A stretch of 64,000 nucleotides of DNA from Microbulbifer sp. VAAF005 (GCF_030012985.1 NZ_CP120233.1:372001-436000); one strand, 5' to 3'. Positions 45,825 to 54,936 are shown, counted from the stretch's first letter. Notes: generated by a model not told the origin, from the sequence alone. A program made the numbers and translations.

Positions 45825-46687
45825 GGTACGCCTTCATGCAAAAGCACAGGCATGAATTCAGCATCAAAGCGATGGCCAAGGTATTGAACGTATCTCGCAG
45901 TGGGTTTTACGACTGGGTGTCAAGATCGGCCGGCCAATCCAGGTACCAGCAGTACCGAATGCAGCTCGATAGCTTGGTACAGCAGCGCTTTATAGCCAGT
46001 AAAGAACGTAGTGGCTCTCCTCGCCTGACGAAGGAATTGGCCAGTGAGGGGAGTAAATATAATCAAAAAACAATTGCTGCCAGCATGCGTCGACAGGGCC
46101 TACGGGCTAAAGCCGCCAAGAGATATAAAGCCACAACCTATTCAAAACATGGTCTGCCAGTAGCTCCAAATCTGCTCGAGCAGAACTTCAATGCTGAAGG
46201 GCCGAATCAGAAATGGGCTGGGGATATAACCTACCTGCGAACGGAAGAAGGTTGGTTATATCTGGCTGTAGTGATAGACCTATATAGTCGGCTAGTTATT
46301 GGTTGGGCGATGTCAGAAACGATGACAGCTACATTGGTCTGTGACGCTCTTCAAATGGCTTTATGGCGACGTAAGAAACCTACGAATGTTATCGTGCATA
46401 CTGACAGGGGAAGCCAGTATTGCTCTAAAGATTATCAATCTTTGATTACAGCTTATGGTCTGCGGTGCAGCATGAGCGCCAAAGGTAATTGCTATGATAA
46501 CGCTTGTGCAGAAACATTCTTTCACTCACTTAAGGTAGAAGCAATCCATGGTAACCGCTTTCCCACAAGGTGCCTCATGCGAGAGACCGTATTTGAGTAT
46601 ATAGAGATAGACTACAATCGAAATCGCTTACACAGCGCCAATGGCTATCTCAGCCCTGAGGCGTTTGAGGAACAACTAGTCGCTTAG
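45821..46687 (+). CDS. IS3-family transposase OrfB (DDE integrase core)
   Basis: A 288-residue catalytic subunit. A helical N-terminal domain ([20 protein letters not shown]) precedes the rve core. The DDE triad is intact: Asp in WAGDITYL, Asp in [10 protein letters not shown], and Glu in [12 protein letters not shown]. The C-terminal [17 protein letters not shown] is the family's usual ending. Expected to be active alone or as the OrfAB fusion. Confidence 0.95.
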   Translation: MRYAFMQKHRHEFSIKAMAKVLNVSRSGFYDWVSRSAGQSRYQQYRMQLDSLVQQRFIASKERSGSPRLTKELASEGSKYNQKTIAASMRRQGLRAKAAKRYKATTYSKHGLPVAPNLLEQNFNAEGPNQKWAGDITYLRTEEGWLYLAVVIDLYSRLVIGWAMSETMTATLVCDALQMALWRRKKPTNVIVHTDRGSQYCSKDYQSLITAYGLRCSMSAKGNCYDNACAETFFHSLKVEAIHGNRFPTRCLMRETVFEYIEIDYNRNRLHSANGYLSPEAFEEQLVA

Positions 46688-46691
46688 TGGT

Positions 46692-46717
46692 GTGTCCGTG
46701 GTTGATGGGTAGGATCA
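46692..46717. repeat. right terminal inverted repeat of the IS3-family element
   Basis: 26 bases ending GGTTGATGGGTAGGATCA, inverted relative to the left end, followed by the GAC target duplication. Confidence 0.9.
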
Positions 46718-46893
46718 GACTATCTTTTAATTGGAATCGCATTCTTCTTTCTTGTTTGTGAAGTCTTGTGGTTTTTGAATGAAACATCTAAGTCTGCAAA
46801 ACACCTGAAAGCGGCGCTAATAAAGTATGATTTATCTAATCGTACGAAGAGCGTAGGGTAAGTTAGTATTACAAATGTAAAAGTTATTCATTT

Positions 46894-47109
46894 ATGAGAG
46901 ATAACAAAAGTTATCAGTGCTTTTTGTGCGGGAAGCATATTGAAAATCAAGGGGGACTTGATCCTTGTGCAGTAGATCTTGTAGCCAATGTTGATCAGTC
47001 TACGGAAAAGCTAGATATACAACGATTTTTCTGTCACATCCGATGCTTTAAGTCTATCAACAAGCATGCTTCTATCTATAAGCCAAGATTTGAGACCGCC
47101 TTTAGTTGA
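46894..47109 (+). CDS. small putative zinc-binding protein
   Basis: A 71-residue protein with C-x2-C at the N-terminus (CFLCGKHI) and FFCHIRCFKSI near the C-terminus, a spacing that fits one four-cysteine zinc site. Such small proteins occur in accessory loci, often as immunity-like partners, but no partner is clear here. It follows the interrupted membrane gene by 32 bp, so the two may once have formed an operon. The ribosome-binding site is weak. Confidence 0.55.
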   Translation: MRDNKSYQCFLCGKHIENQGGLDPCAVDLVANVDQSTEKLDIQRFFCHIRCFKSINKHASIYKPRFETAFS

Positions 47110-47219
47110 GGGCAATAATCAATCAAGAGGGTTTACAATTGCGCTAGACAGCTTGCACCTTAGCTCACTGAATACGAGCCAGGGGTTATTGAGGCGTTTT
47201 AGATTTCCAGGGGTCGCGA

Positions 47220-47675
47220 ATGAACGTAGTAGAAGGTGATTTGATCAAAATGGCACTTGAGGGCCATTTTGATGTAATTGTTCATGGGTGTAATTGCCAG
47301 TGCCAAATGGGAAAGGGGATAGCCTTAACTATCAAGAAGCTTTTCCCTGAAGCCTACGCAGCAGACTTGGGTACAGAAAAAGGCTCACGACTTAAACTGG
47401 GTACGTATTCAAGTGCTTACATATCACAGTTAGAGGCCAGCTTTACGGTCGTCAATGCTTACACTCAGTTTCACTGGAGAGGTAAGGGGGTAATGGCGGA
47501 TTATGAGGCTATACGCAGTGTATTCACCAAAGTTAAGAAAGATTTTCCGGGAAAGAGGATTGGGTATCCTCTAATAGGTGCGGGGCTTGCCGGTGGAGAT
47601 TGGGAGGTAATTTCCAGCATCATAGAAAATGAACTTGAAGGCGAAAATCACACACTTGTTAAGTTTGTGCCGTAA
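47220..47675 (+). CDS. macro-domain protein (ADP-ribose binding)
   Basis: A 151-residue stand-alone macro domain. MNVVEGDLIKMALEGHFDVIVHGCNCQCQMGKGIA (by position, 1-35) holds the first strand, the ADP-ribose-binding N-C-N and the G-x-G-I-A loop; IGYPLIGAGLAGGDWEVI is the phosphate loop. Macro domains bind or hydrolyse ADP-ribose, including removal of ADP-ribosyl groups placed by toxins such as DarT. No DarT-like gene is adjacent. GGGGTCGCG precedes the ATG. Confidence 0.88.
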   Translation: MNVVEGDLIKMALEGHFDVIVHGCNCQCQMGKGIALTIKKLFPEAYAADLGTEKGSRLKLGTYSSAYISQLEASFTVVNAYTQFHWRGKGVMADYEAIRSVFTKVKKDFPGKRIGYPLIGAGLAGGDWEVISSIIENELEGENHTLVKFVP

Positions 47676-47762
47676 CAAGCACCCAGCAGCCAGGCTGAAT
47701 ACTTCCGCACATATACTGCCCGCCTGAAAGGCGGGACTTGCCAGCAGGTCAATAACAACTTC

Positions 47763-48773
47763 TTAAGATAGTAGTTCCGACATCTTCTTCATCAAGATAG
47801 CTGAGGCGTTGTCGGTAAACTGTTGCCCCTCCTCAATATACTCCCAGACAGTGGCATCACTCTTCCACCCACCTTGCTTCTTGATCAGCTCAAAGCCAAC
47901 TTTTTCTCGCGCAGCAGAAGTAGACAGGCCTCGGCGAAAGCTGTGGCTGCTGAGTTCGGCAACAAAGTCAAAACCGCAGGCTTCCCCGAGATTTTTCAGT
48001 AGATCGTTGATAGCTGTGGGGTTTAACTGTCGACTTTGCACCGTATCCCAGCGATTGACTGACCGAAATGCTGGCCCAGTTCTAATGCCACTAACGTCTA
48101 GCCAGGACTTAAGTGCTCGTGCGGGGCAGATTTCAGGGGTGCCGTAGGGAAGGGCGCGCATCATTCCCTGGCCGCTTTGATCCGTCTTTGATTTGGGTAG
48201 GCGAATGATCAAGCCTTCCTCCTCCCATATCAGGTCTTCTACCTGGATAGCCACCAACTCACTGCGCCGGAAGGCGCCGAAGAAACCTACCAGCACCAAC
48301 GCCAAGTCACGGGCCTTCTTCTTGGAATCTGGTTGAGAGCGCAACTGTCGGGTGAGGGCCGCAATGTGTTCGAGGCTCAGCGCCTTGGCTTTTTGCTTGG
48401 GCTTTCCGTGGGTGCGGCGAATACCGCGCATGGTTTTCTGCACCAGCGGTTCAGCGACTGGGTTGGCAATGCCTTGATAAAGGTGCCACTGGCCTATGGC
48501 GGTTAGGTGCAAATCCAGGGTGCGTGGGTTCAATTGCTCGGCCCGACTTAATAGATAGCTAACCAGTGAATGGCTATCGGCGGGGAGTCGGCCTCCCCAT
48601 TTCTCGAACTGGCGAATGGCAGACCGATAGGCTTTGCGAGTGCTGTCTGAAGTCGCTGCTCGCAGGTACTTCTGAATGTCATCCTCAGTCAGAAGTACTC
48701 CAGCCCCGTTAGATGTACTGCTGAGCGGGGATTGAGGTTGGATTTTGGTTGAGGTTAGAGGCTGTTTTTTCAT
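47763..48773 (-). CDS. tyrosine recombinase, TnpS-like (cointegrate resolution type)
   Basis: A 336-residue phage-integrase-family recombinase. A SAM-like N-terminal domain (about 30-125) precedes the catalytic domain. Visible catalytic positions are Arg169 (FRRSEL), His277-x-x-Arg280 (SSHSFRRG), Trp313 (GGWKSD) and the nucleophile Tyr322 (VWEYIEEG). It is divergent from a KfrA/TnpT-like coiled-coil gene, with a 32-bp core-site-like dyad between them, the arrangement of TnpS/TnpT in Tn4651-type transposons. No Tn3-type transposase is in the window. Confidence 0.85.
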   Translation of the reverse strand: MKKQPLTSTKIQPQSPLSSTSNGAGVLLTEDDIQKYLRAATSDSTRKAYRSAIRQFEKWGGRLPADSHSLVSYLLSRAEQLNPRTLDLHLTAIGQWHLYQGIANPVAEPLVQKTMRGIRRTHGKPKQKAKALSLEHIAALTRQLRSQPDSKKKARDLALVLVGFFGAFRRSELVAIQVEDLIWEEEGLIIRLPKSKTDQSGQGMMRALPYGTPEICPARALKSWLDVSGIRTGPAFRSVNRWDTVQSRQLNPTAINDLLKNLGEACGFDFVAELSSHSFRRGLSTSAAREKVGFELIKKQGGWKSDATVWEYIEEGQQFTDNASAILMKKMSELLS

Positions 48774-48842
48774 GAATTTTGTGTCACCTGAAAAGCACCA
48801 TTTGTACTGAGAGTACGTTAAATGGGGGCTTTCTTACTTTTA

Positions 48843-48874
48843 TAACCTTCGATAAGAATCATTATCGAAGGTTA
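48843..48874. other. 32-bp inverted repeat, candidate recombination core site
   Basis: TAACCTTCGATAA, a six-base spacer GAATCA, then TTATCGAAGGTTA: 13-base arms match perfectly. Arm and spacer lengths resemble dif/loxP-type crossover sites of tyrosine recombinases. It lies in the 192-bp region between the divergent recombinase and KfrA/TnpT-like genes, where resolution sites are expected. A second, smaller dyad (GTATTGTTACGTAATAC, about 48914-48930) could bind the accessory protein. Confidence 0.75.
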
Positions 48875-48965
48875 GTTAGGTTAATTCAAGAGTTGGTTTA
48901 TTTTTGAATATTATGTATTGTTACGTAATACGCAATTTGGTACAAAATAATCTGAGGAAAGATTA

Positions 48966-50024
48966 ATGGCGCGCACAGGGGTCACCTATCTGGACATTTT
49001 TGAAGCAGCAAAAGCGATTAAGGCCCGGGGCGAGGAGCCGACAGTTGATAGAGTGCGCGCTCATCTGGGGACTGGGAGTAAAAGTACAATTGCGCCGCTT
49101 CTAAAGCGTTGGAAAAACGAGAGTTCCAGCAGCACTGATATCAGCGGCTTGCCTAAAGATTTGGTGGAGGCACTGAAAGGGCTTCATCAGCGTATCCAGG
49201 GCGATGCGGACCAAAGAGTGGAGCAGGTTCAGCAGGAATTTGAAGCTAAAGATCTGGAGATAACAGAGAGACTAAATGAAGCTCAAGAGGCCAGTAGCAA
49301 GCAAACCGCATTGATTCGCGAGCTGGAGCAGAAGCTTTCAGCTTCTGAAGGTGAGAAGCGCCGCCTCAAAGTTACCCTGGGTGAAACTCAGTCAGAACTG
49401 GAAAAAAGTGAGTTTCAATTGGAGCAGGCCTCGGTTCGAGTTGAGGAGCAGAAGGCCTCAATTGAAGAGATGAAGCAGGAGAATCGCGATGTGCGCGAGC
49501 ACTTTGAACACTTCCAGCAACGAACGGCTACAGACCGGCAGCACGAGCGAGATCAGTTTCGATCTTCCAGTGAGCAACTTAAGGGGCAGGTGGTCTCACT
49601 TACGGAGCAGCTTGGGCTGGCGGAACAGAGGATTTCAGAACAGGATCTCCTGTATAAACAGGGGCAGGCATTAATTACTGAGCTCAATCGGGAAAAGCAG
49701 GAGTTGCGTGAAAATATAGGCGCCGCTCAGACCGAAGCGGCAAACTACAAGCGACAGGCTGAAGAGCAGGCAGCAAGCGCTGAACTCCAATCTTCTGAAA
49801 TTACACGATTACAGGATGAGGTTACCCGCCTCCAGAGCAGCGGTGTAGGACAAGCGAAAGAGATTCAGCTCCAGCAAGTATCTTTGGAAAGACTGGAAGC
49901 GGAACTGGGTGCTACAAAAGACCGGATAGAGACCTTGTCAGACGAGAATCGTATCCTTCTACAGGAGAAGGCAATGCTGCAAGGACAGTTTGCTCAACTG
50001 GAAAAATCCTTGGGTAAGCAGTAG
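48966..50024 (+). CDS. KfrA-like coiled-coil DNA-binding protein, TnpT-like
   Basis: A 352-residue protein. The first ~55 residues match the KfrA_N DNA-binding domain (GVTYLDIFEAAKAIKARGEEPTVDRVRAHLGTGSKSTIAPLLKRW, by position 5-49). The remainder, about 75-350, is a long Glu/Gln/Arg-rich coiled coil. KfrA-type proteins bind their own promoter region; TnpT, of the same build, assists TnpS in resolving Tn4651-type cointegrates. Placement next to the recombinase and core site supports the TnpT role; a free-standing KfrA regulator is the alternative. Confidence 0.85.
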   Translation: MARTGVTYLDIFEAAKAIKARGEEPTVDRVRAHLGTGSKSTIAPLLKRWKNESSSSTDISGLPKDLVEALKGLHQRIQGDADQRVEQVQQEFEAKDLEITERLNEAQEASSKQTALIRELEQKLSASEGEKRRLKVTLGETQSELEKSEFQLEQASVRVEEQKASIEEMKQENRDVREHFEHFQQRTATDRQHERDQFRSSSEQLKGQVVSLTEQLGLAEQRISEQDLLYKQGQALITELNREKQELRENIGAAQTEAANYKRQAEEQAASAELQSSEITRLQDEVTRLQSSGVGQAKEIQLQQVSLERLEAELGATKDRIETLSDENRILLQEKAMLQGQFAQLEKSLGKQ

Positions 50025-50040
50025 TTCAGAACCCGGCAAG

Positions 50041-50072
50041 CTGGGGCGGTCGTCAGTTGATAGCCCCAGTTC
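50041..50072 (+). terminator. terminator after the KfrA/TnpT-like gene
   Basis: CTGGGGC pairs with GCCCCAG around a 15-base loop, 17 bp past the stop codon, with a short T-rich tail (TTCAATTGGTT). Confidence 0.5.
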
Positions 50073-50091
50073 AATTGGTTGTCGCACCTAA

Positions 50092-50108
50092 ACAGATGTG
50101 ACATCTGT
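50092..50108. promoter_or_regulatory. 17-bp palindrome upstream of the first BCCT gene
   Basis: ACAGATGT and ACATCTGT flank a single G. It lies 180 bp before the BCCT start at 50289. It could be an operator; the paralogous BCCT gene at 53213 lacks a copy. Confidence 0.35.
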
Positions 50109-50288
50109 CAAATTGAAATACTTTGACTAGCTGGTACTATTAAAGATAAGTAAGAGCAAATTTAGCTGTAGTTGATCTACCTATCCTTATATAAGTCCTA
50201 CTCACTAACACCGCATAATAAAGTTCCTTATATAAAGTCCCCCTTGCTTTTATTTGCCGCGGTTCACAAGGCATTTGGGAGGCAAGTG

Positions 50289-51983
50289 TTGTCCAATCAT
50301 TTCAGAGAAATCATCGATAAACCCACGTTTTTTGGTTCGCTGGCGCTGCTGTTGGCAGTGACAATCCCACTGGTGCTGTTCCCCGAAGTTGGTGCCGCCT
50401 GGGTTTTAGCCGCTAAAGGTTTCGTTACTGACAAGCTGGGGGTTTTCTATCTGGCACTGGGTGTCGGGGCAATTCTCTTTATGGTCTATATCGTGTTTAG
50501 CGATATCGGCCAGATCAAGCTGGGGACGCCTGAAGAGGACGCAGAGTTCTCCACCATATCCTGGGCTTCAATGCTTTTTTGTGCCGGCATCGGCGCATCG
50601 ATTCTCTATTGGTCCATGGTCGAGTGGATCTACTATTACCAAACCCCACCTTTCCAGGTTGAAGGAGGTACACCCGAAGCTGCGCGCTGGGCTGTTGCCT
50701 ACGGTATTTTTCACTGGGGCCCGCTGGCGTGGTCCATCTACCTGATTCCCGCTCTGCCAATTGCCTACTTCTACTACGTTAGAAATCACAGCGTGCTGAA
50801 AATTAGCGAGGCACTGATGCCCGTTTTGGGGGAGCAGCGTGCCCAAGGTGGGATTGGTAAGTTGATCGACGTGCTGTTTATCTTTGGCATGTTGGGCGGT
50901 GGCGCTACGACCCTGGGAATAGCCGCGCCGCTGATCACTCAGGGGGCTCATGAACTCTTGGGCGTGCCCACCGGGCTGGGAACCCAGGTTGTAGTGCTGA
51001 TGATATGTACGGCAATCTTCGGCTATAGCGCTTTTGTTGGACTTAAGAAGGGTATCCGCGCACTTTCCAACCTGAATATGTGGCTGTCTATTGTGCTGCT
51101 ACTGTTTGTTTTCCTGGTTGGCCCCACCTTATTTATGTTGAACACTGGCTTGGATGCCCTGGGTCGTGTCCTGGATAACATCTTCCATATGGCCGCCTGG
51201 ACTGAGCCATTTGCAGAGTTTGAACAGTTCCCCGACACCCATTTCCCCCAAGACTGGACCATCTTCTATTGGGCGTGGTGGTTGGTTTTCGCTCCCAGTG
51301 TCGGCTTGTTTATTGCGCGTATCTCGCGGGGGAGAACCATTAAGACCATGGTGGTCGGCTCCATTTTTTATGGCACCTTAGGCTGTTTCCTGTTCTTTAT
51401 GGTGTTGGGGAATTACGGCGTCTACTTACAGTTTTCCGGTGAGCTGGATGTGGTTGGGATGCTAAATGAGCAGGGCGCAACTGCCGCAATTTTTGCCACA
51501 CTCAAGACACTTCCCGGCAGTAAACTGGTGATTCTGGTATATACGGTACTCGCCCTCATCTTTACTGCAACTACATTCGATTCCATCTCATACATTCTTG
51601 CTGCTGTTGTGCAGAAAGAGGTCGATGAAGAGCCGGCTAGATGGAACCGCCTGTTCTGGGCATTTGCGCTTTCACTGATGCCGATAACGCTGCTGTTTTT
51701 GGGCGGCCTGGATACGCTGCAAACTGCCAGCGTGATTGGTGGAGTGCCGCTTTTGGTTGTCGCATTGTTGCTGTGCATATCGATTGTGAAAGCCGCTCAC
51801 TATGACCTGCGCTACCAGCCGAGCTACGAAGAGAAGGAAATCTATATTGAAGAGTTTCCAGAGGATGATCCCTGGACAGAAGAGGGCAACTGGGAGGTTC
51901 CAGCCCAGGCAGAGCACGGCGTATCCCACGATGACAAACCCCATATAGAGGGCGATCCTGGAAGCCATCCATCTCGACTTTAA
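50289..51983 (+). CDS. BCCT-family compatible-solute transporter
   Basis: A 564-residue betaine/choline/carnitine-type carrier with about 12 membrane helices. Family signatures are GIGASILYWSMVEWIYYY (substrate-contacting helix), FHWGPLAWSIYLIPALP, and FYWAWWLVFAPSVGLFIARISRGRT (by position about 315-340). It has an acidic C-terminal tail. TTG at 50289 with GGGAGG six bases upstream is used, because it aligns residue for residue with the TTG start of the paralogue at 53213; the ORF extends further upstream without support. Substrate probably betaine, choline or carnitine. Confidence 0.9.
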   Translation: MSNHFREIIDKPTFFGSLALLLAVTIPLVLFPEVGAAWVLAAKGFVTDKLGVFYLALGVGAILFMVYIVFSDIGQIKLGTPEEDAEFSTISWASMLFCAGIGASILYWSMVEWIYYYQTPPFQVEGGTPEAARWAVAYGIFHWGPLAWSIYLIPALPIAYFYYVRNHSVLKISEALMPVLGEQRAQGGIGKLIDVLFIFGMLGGGATTLGIAAPLITQGAHELLGVPTGLGTQVVVLMICTAIFGYSAFVGLKKGIRALSNLNMWLSIVLLLFVFLVGPTLFMLNTGLDALGRVLDNIFHMAAWTEPFAEFEQFPDTHFPQDWTIFYWAWWLVFAPSVGLFIARISRGRTIKTMVVGSIFYGTLGCFLFFMVLGNYGVYLQFSGELDVVGMLNEQGATAAIFATLKTLPGSKLVILVYTVLALIFTATTFDSISYILAAVVQKEVDEEPARWNRLFWAFALSLMPITLLFLGGLDTLQTASVIGGVPLLVVALLLCISIVKAAHYDLRYQPSYEEKEIYIEEFPEDDPWTEEGNWEVPAQAEHGVSHDDKPHIEGDPGSHPSRL

Positions 51984-52013
51984 TAGTTGGGCAGCAGGAG
52001 GAGGCCGAAGCCT

Positions 52014-52925
52014 TCACTCCTGCTCTCCATCAAATTCTGATACCACTTTATCGACACAATGTTTTCTGAGGTGAGCAGCACTTTTTATCGAGTTGCTCTC
52101 CTCAAAACAGCGATTCAATTGCTGGGTATATCGGTTAAATAGTTGTTTTGCACTCTCCTTTGGCAAAGTTACAAGGCGGTTAATGAACTGACGGGAGCCA
52201 ACCTGGAAGTGCATATAATCAATCGGGACATTCCAGTCTCCACCCCAGACAGCGAAGCCATGCCTGGCAAAGATTGTGGTTACATCTTCAGACATCCCCA
52301 TGCGGGTTGGCTTTCCCGGACGAAACTTTGCCCGGTTTAAATATCCTTCTGTTGCATCCTTAGGGATTACTTTGGCCCGAGTGTGTTTATCAATATACAG
52401 GTAGGGGTTTTGTAGGGGGTTAATATCAATAGCGACACCATAAGCGTGCTCAGACCATCTGCTTCCGCCAGTAATAGGCCGGGAATCAAAAGCCAGCGTG
52501 TTGTTTCGATCATCTGCCATTCGCTCTTGCAGAGTAAAATATTCGACAGGAATGGCTGACTGTATTGGAAAGCGAGATCGGTAGATCTCGCCAAATAGAG
52601 ACAGGACGTTCTCGGCAACGATATCAAGTACAACAACAGCGCCCCTGCGGTATAGATCAGCTTCGATGCCAACATTATCCTGAGCAGGGGGATCTAAGAG
52701 AGGCGTATAGTTGAAGACGACTCTTTTCAGCCTTTCACAGCCAATAGGGGAGTTGTTCAGAAGAACCTGCCGGAGCTTCATCAGCTCACAGTCTTCTTGG
52801 GAAATGTCGTAAATCCCTATCTTTGGTTCAGGTTCAAAATCATTAACATTGATATTCCTATCCTGGTCCTTGGTGCATGCAAATAGCGCCAGGCCCGCAA
52901 TGGCGGCGATAGCCTTCTTATACAT
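52014..52925 (-). CDS. M15-family peptidase lipoprotein (D-Ala-D-Ala carboxypeptidase-like)
   Basis: A 303-residue lipoprotein. MYKKAIAAIAGLALFACTKD contains a lipobox (LFAC). The zinc-binding M15 pattern is present: SEHAYGVAIDINPLQNPY (S-x-H-x2-G-x-A-x-D, the first His and Asp ligands) and WGGDWNVPIDYMHFQVG (catalytic Glu replaced by the aspartate-rich form, second His ligand in MHFQ). Such enzymes trim peptidoglycan stem peptides. ATG at 52925 with GAGAAG upstream is preferred over the longer frame to 52994. It lies between two BCCT genes on the opposite strand. Confidence 0.85.
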   Translation of the reverse strand: MYKKAIAAIAGLALFACTKDQDRNINVNDFEPEPKIGIYDISQEDCELMKLRQVLLNNSPIGCERLKRVVFNYTPLLDPPAQDNVGIEADLYRRGAVVVLDIVAENVLSLFGEIYRSRFPIQSAIPVEYFTLQERMADDRNNTLAFDSRPITGGSRWSEHAYGVAIDINPLQNPYLYIDKHTRAKVIPKDATEGYLNRAKFRPGKPTRMGMSEDVTTIFARHGFAVWGGDWNVPIDYMHFQVGSRQFINRLVTLPKESAKQLFNRYTQQLNRCFEESNSIKSAAHLRKHCVDKVVSEFDGEQE

Positions 52926-53212
52926 ATCGCTTCTCGGTATTCCTTTGGGAAAGCCCCGTTTCAAATAGTATTTGAGTATGCACACCCTGTTCACACTTGA
53001 ATTGCATTTGGCCTGTTAAATCAGCACTCAAAAGGATGCTAATCACGTCATGCCAGCGGTTGGTAAATGGCAGTGCAGTGCTCGCCGTAAAGATTGGCGT
53101 CTTTAGTTTCAGCAGCTTTGCTCCGGCTGGTCAAAAAATAGCCAGACTGTAATTGATTTAGCTCCCAACTCCTTCCCGTTTTGTAGGAACAACTTTTCAG
53201 AAGGAACCCTCG

Positions 53213-54853
53213 TTGAATAAGGGAACAAAGGATCTCATAGACAAGCCCACCTTTTGGGGCTCTTTTGCATTGCTACTAGTGGCGACAGTGCCCTTAATCC
53301 TCTTTCCCGAGGCGGGTTCTTTATGGTTATTGGCAGCTAAAGATCTGGTGACAGAGAAGTTGGGGGTCTTTTATCTCCTACTAGGCCTAGGTGCGATGTT
53401 ATTTGTGCTGTATATCGCCTTTAGTGATATTGGCAGGATAAAGTTAGGAGGGGGGAAAGAGGGCCCCGAATTCTCAACTCTATCCTGGGCTGCCATGTTG
53501 TTTTCTTCCGGTATTGGCGCCTCTATTTTGTATTGGTCGATGGTTGAATGGATCTACTATTACCAACAGCCGCCGTTCCAGGTTCAAGCAAGCTCAGCTG
53601 AAGCTGCGCGATGGGCAGTTTCCTACGGTATCTTTCACTGGGGACCGCTGGCTTGGTCTATCTATCTGATCCCCGCACTGCCAATTGCCTATTACTACTA
53701 TGTGCGTAAACGCAAGGTTCTAAAGTTAAGCCAAGCGCTCGCGCCAGTATTGGGTGATCGAAGCGTGGGCGGGCCCATAGGTAAGCTTATCGATACTTCC
53801 CTGGTATTTGGCATGTTAGGGGGCGCGGCTACACGGCTTGGTATTGCGGCGCCGCTGATTACTTTGGGATTGCATAAGCTATTTGGGGTTCCTACTGGGG
53901 TGGGATTTCAGGTTGGGACACTGATATTTTGTGCGCTATTGTTTGGTTACTGTGCTCTTGTCGGCGTAAAGCGCGGCCTTAGTGTCCTATCAAACTTTAC
54001 AATTTTTCTCTCACTCGTCTTGCTGCTCTTCGTGTTTATCGCGGGACCAACACTATTTATGCTCAATAGTGGGTTGGATTCCCTGGGTAGAGCGCTGCAT
54101 AACTTCTTGCAAATGGCCACTTGGACTGAGTCCTTCTCTCATTTTAAACAGTTCCCCAATACTCGCTTCCCCCAGGACTGGACCGTCTTCTATTGGGCTT
54201 GGTGGTTGGTTTTTGCTCCGAGTATTGGCTTATTTATTGCGCGTATCTCCGGAGGGCGGACTATCAAGGCGATGATTCTTGGGGCACTATTTTTTGGAAC
54301 TTTTGGCTGCTTCTTGTTTTTTATGGTGCTAGGCAACTACGGCGTTTACTTGCATTTTTCGGGCGAGCTGGACATGGTGCAAATACTGAATCAGCAGGGG
54401 GCCAATACCGTGATCTTTGCCGTTTTGGATAAGTTGCCGGCGAGCCAGTTAGTTGTGCTGCTCTATACGCTGATCGCACTGGTTTTTACGGTCATTACTT
54501 TTGACTCCATATCTCATATTCTTGCCGCAGTTGTGCAGAAAGAGGTTCATGGCGAGCCGCTTCGGTGGAATCGAATTTTCTGGGCCTTCGCGCTGGCAGT
54601 AATGCCTATTACTTTGTTGCTTATTGGCGGACTGGAATCATTGCAGGCGGCAAGCATTATCGCTGGTGTCCCTTTGCTGCTAATTGCCCTCTTGCTTTGT
54701 ATCTCAATGGTTAAAGTTGCCCGGCATGATTTGAGTTTGCACCCAATTATCCTTGAAAGGGAAATTGTTTTGGAAGGGGTAGCTGAGGAAAGTGCCTGGA
54801 GTGGAAATGCTGAATCAGGGCAAGTAGTGATGAAATCTGCAAAAAAAGATTAG
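53213..54853 (+). CDS. BCCT-family compatible-solute transporter, paralogue
   Basis: A 546-residue carrier closely related to the one at 50289: the two align end to end through the membrane part, with identical blocks such as GIGASILYWSMVEWIYYYQ and FHWGPLAWSIYLIPALPIAYY (partial), and differ mainly in the cytoplasmic tail, which is shorter here and ends KSAKKD. The start is a TTG with GAAGGAACC upstream. Duplication followed by divergence is clear; differences in substrate or regulation are not visible. Confidence 0.9.
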   Translation: MNKGTKDLIDKPTFWGSFALLLVATVPLILFPEAGSLWLLAAKDLVTEKLGVFYLLLGLGAMLFVLYIAFSDIGRIKLGGGKEGPEFSTLSWAAMLFSSGIGASILYWSMVEWIYYYQQPPFQVQASSAEAARWAVSYGIFHWGPLAWSIYLIPALPIAYYYYVRKRKVLKLSQALAPVLGDRSVGGPIGKLIDTSLVFGMLGGAATRLGIAAPLITLGLHKLFGVPTGVGFQVGTLIFCALLFGYCALVGVKRGLSVLSNFTIFLSLVLLLFVFIAGPTLFMLNSGLDSLGRALHNFLQMATWTESFSHFKQFPNTRFPQDWTVFYWAWWLVFAPSIGLFIARISGGRTIKAMILGALFFGTFGCFLFFMVLGNYGVYLHFSGELDMVQILNQQGANTVIFAVLDKLPASQLVVLLYTLIALVFTVITFDSISHILAAVVQKEVHGEPLRWNRIFWAFALAVMPITLLLIGGLESLQAASIIAGVPLLLIALLLCISMVKVARHDLSLHPIILEREIVLEGVAEESAWSGNAESGQVVMKSAKKD

Positions 54854-54900
54854 CCGGGGAGGCAAAGAAGAAACACCCTAAGAGCAGGATAGTAAGATAT

Positions 54901-54924
54901 GCCGGGGCTATTTTAGGCCCCGGC
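54901..54924. terminator. bidirectional hairpin between the BCCT and porin genes
   Basis: GCCGGGGC and GCCCCGGC form a perfect eight-pair stem around TATTTTAG, between the convergent BCCT paralogue and porin genes. T-runs are short on both sides. Confidence 0.6.
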
Positions 54925-54936
54925 TGCACTTATAGT

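Larger units (their letters stand above)
45463..46717 (+). mobile_element. complete IS3-family insertion sequence, 1255 bp
   Basis: The element begins TGATCC and ends GGATCA, with 26-bp terminal inverted repeats that match at 24 positions, and is flanked by a three-base GAC duplication (45460-45462 and 46718-46720). It holds orfA and orfB with intact motifs. The perfect flanks and reconstructable target gene point to recent insertion. Confidence 0.93.
45322..46861 (+). pseudogene. small membrane-protein gene split by the IS3-family element
   Basis: Removing the IS (45463-46717) and one copy of the GAC target duplication joins 45322-45462 to 46721-46861 in frame and gives 93 residues. It starts at a GTG with AAGAGA seven bases upstream (MKLTPEERAVVAQCIAEDP), has two membrane helices (YWPYIFPLCAAAIYGIV and LLIGIAFFFLVCEVLWFL) and a basic tail ending RTKSVG. 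As it stands the gene stops at the first IS codon (TGA), leaving 47 residues with only the first helix. No family recognised. Confidence 0.75.
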
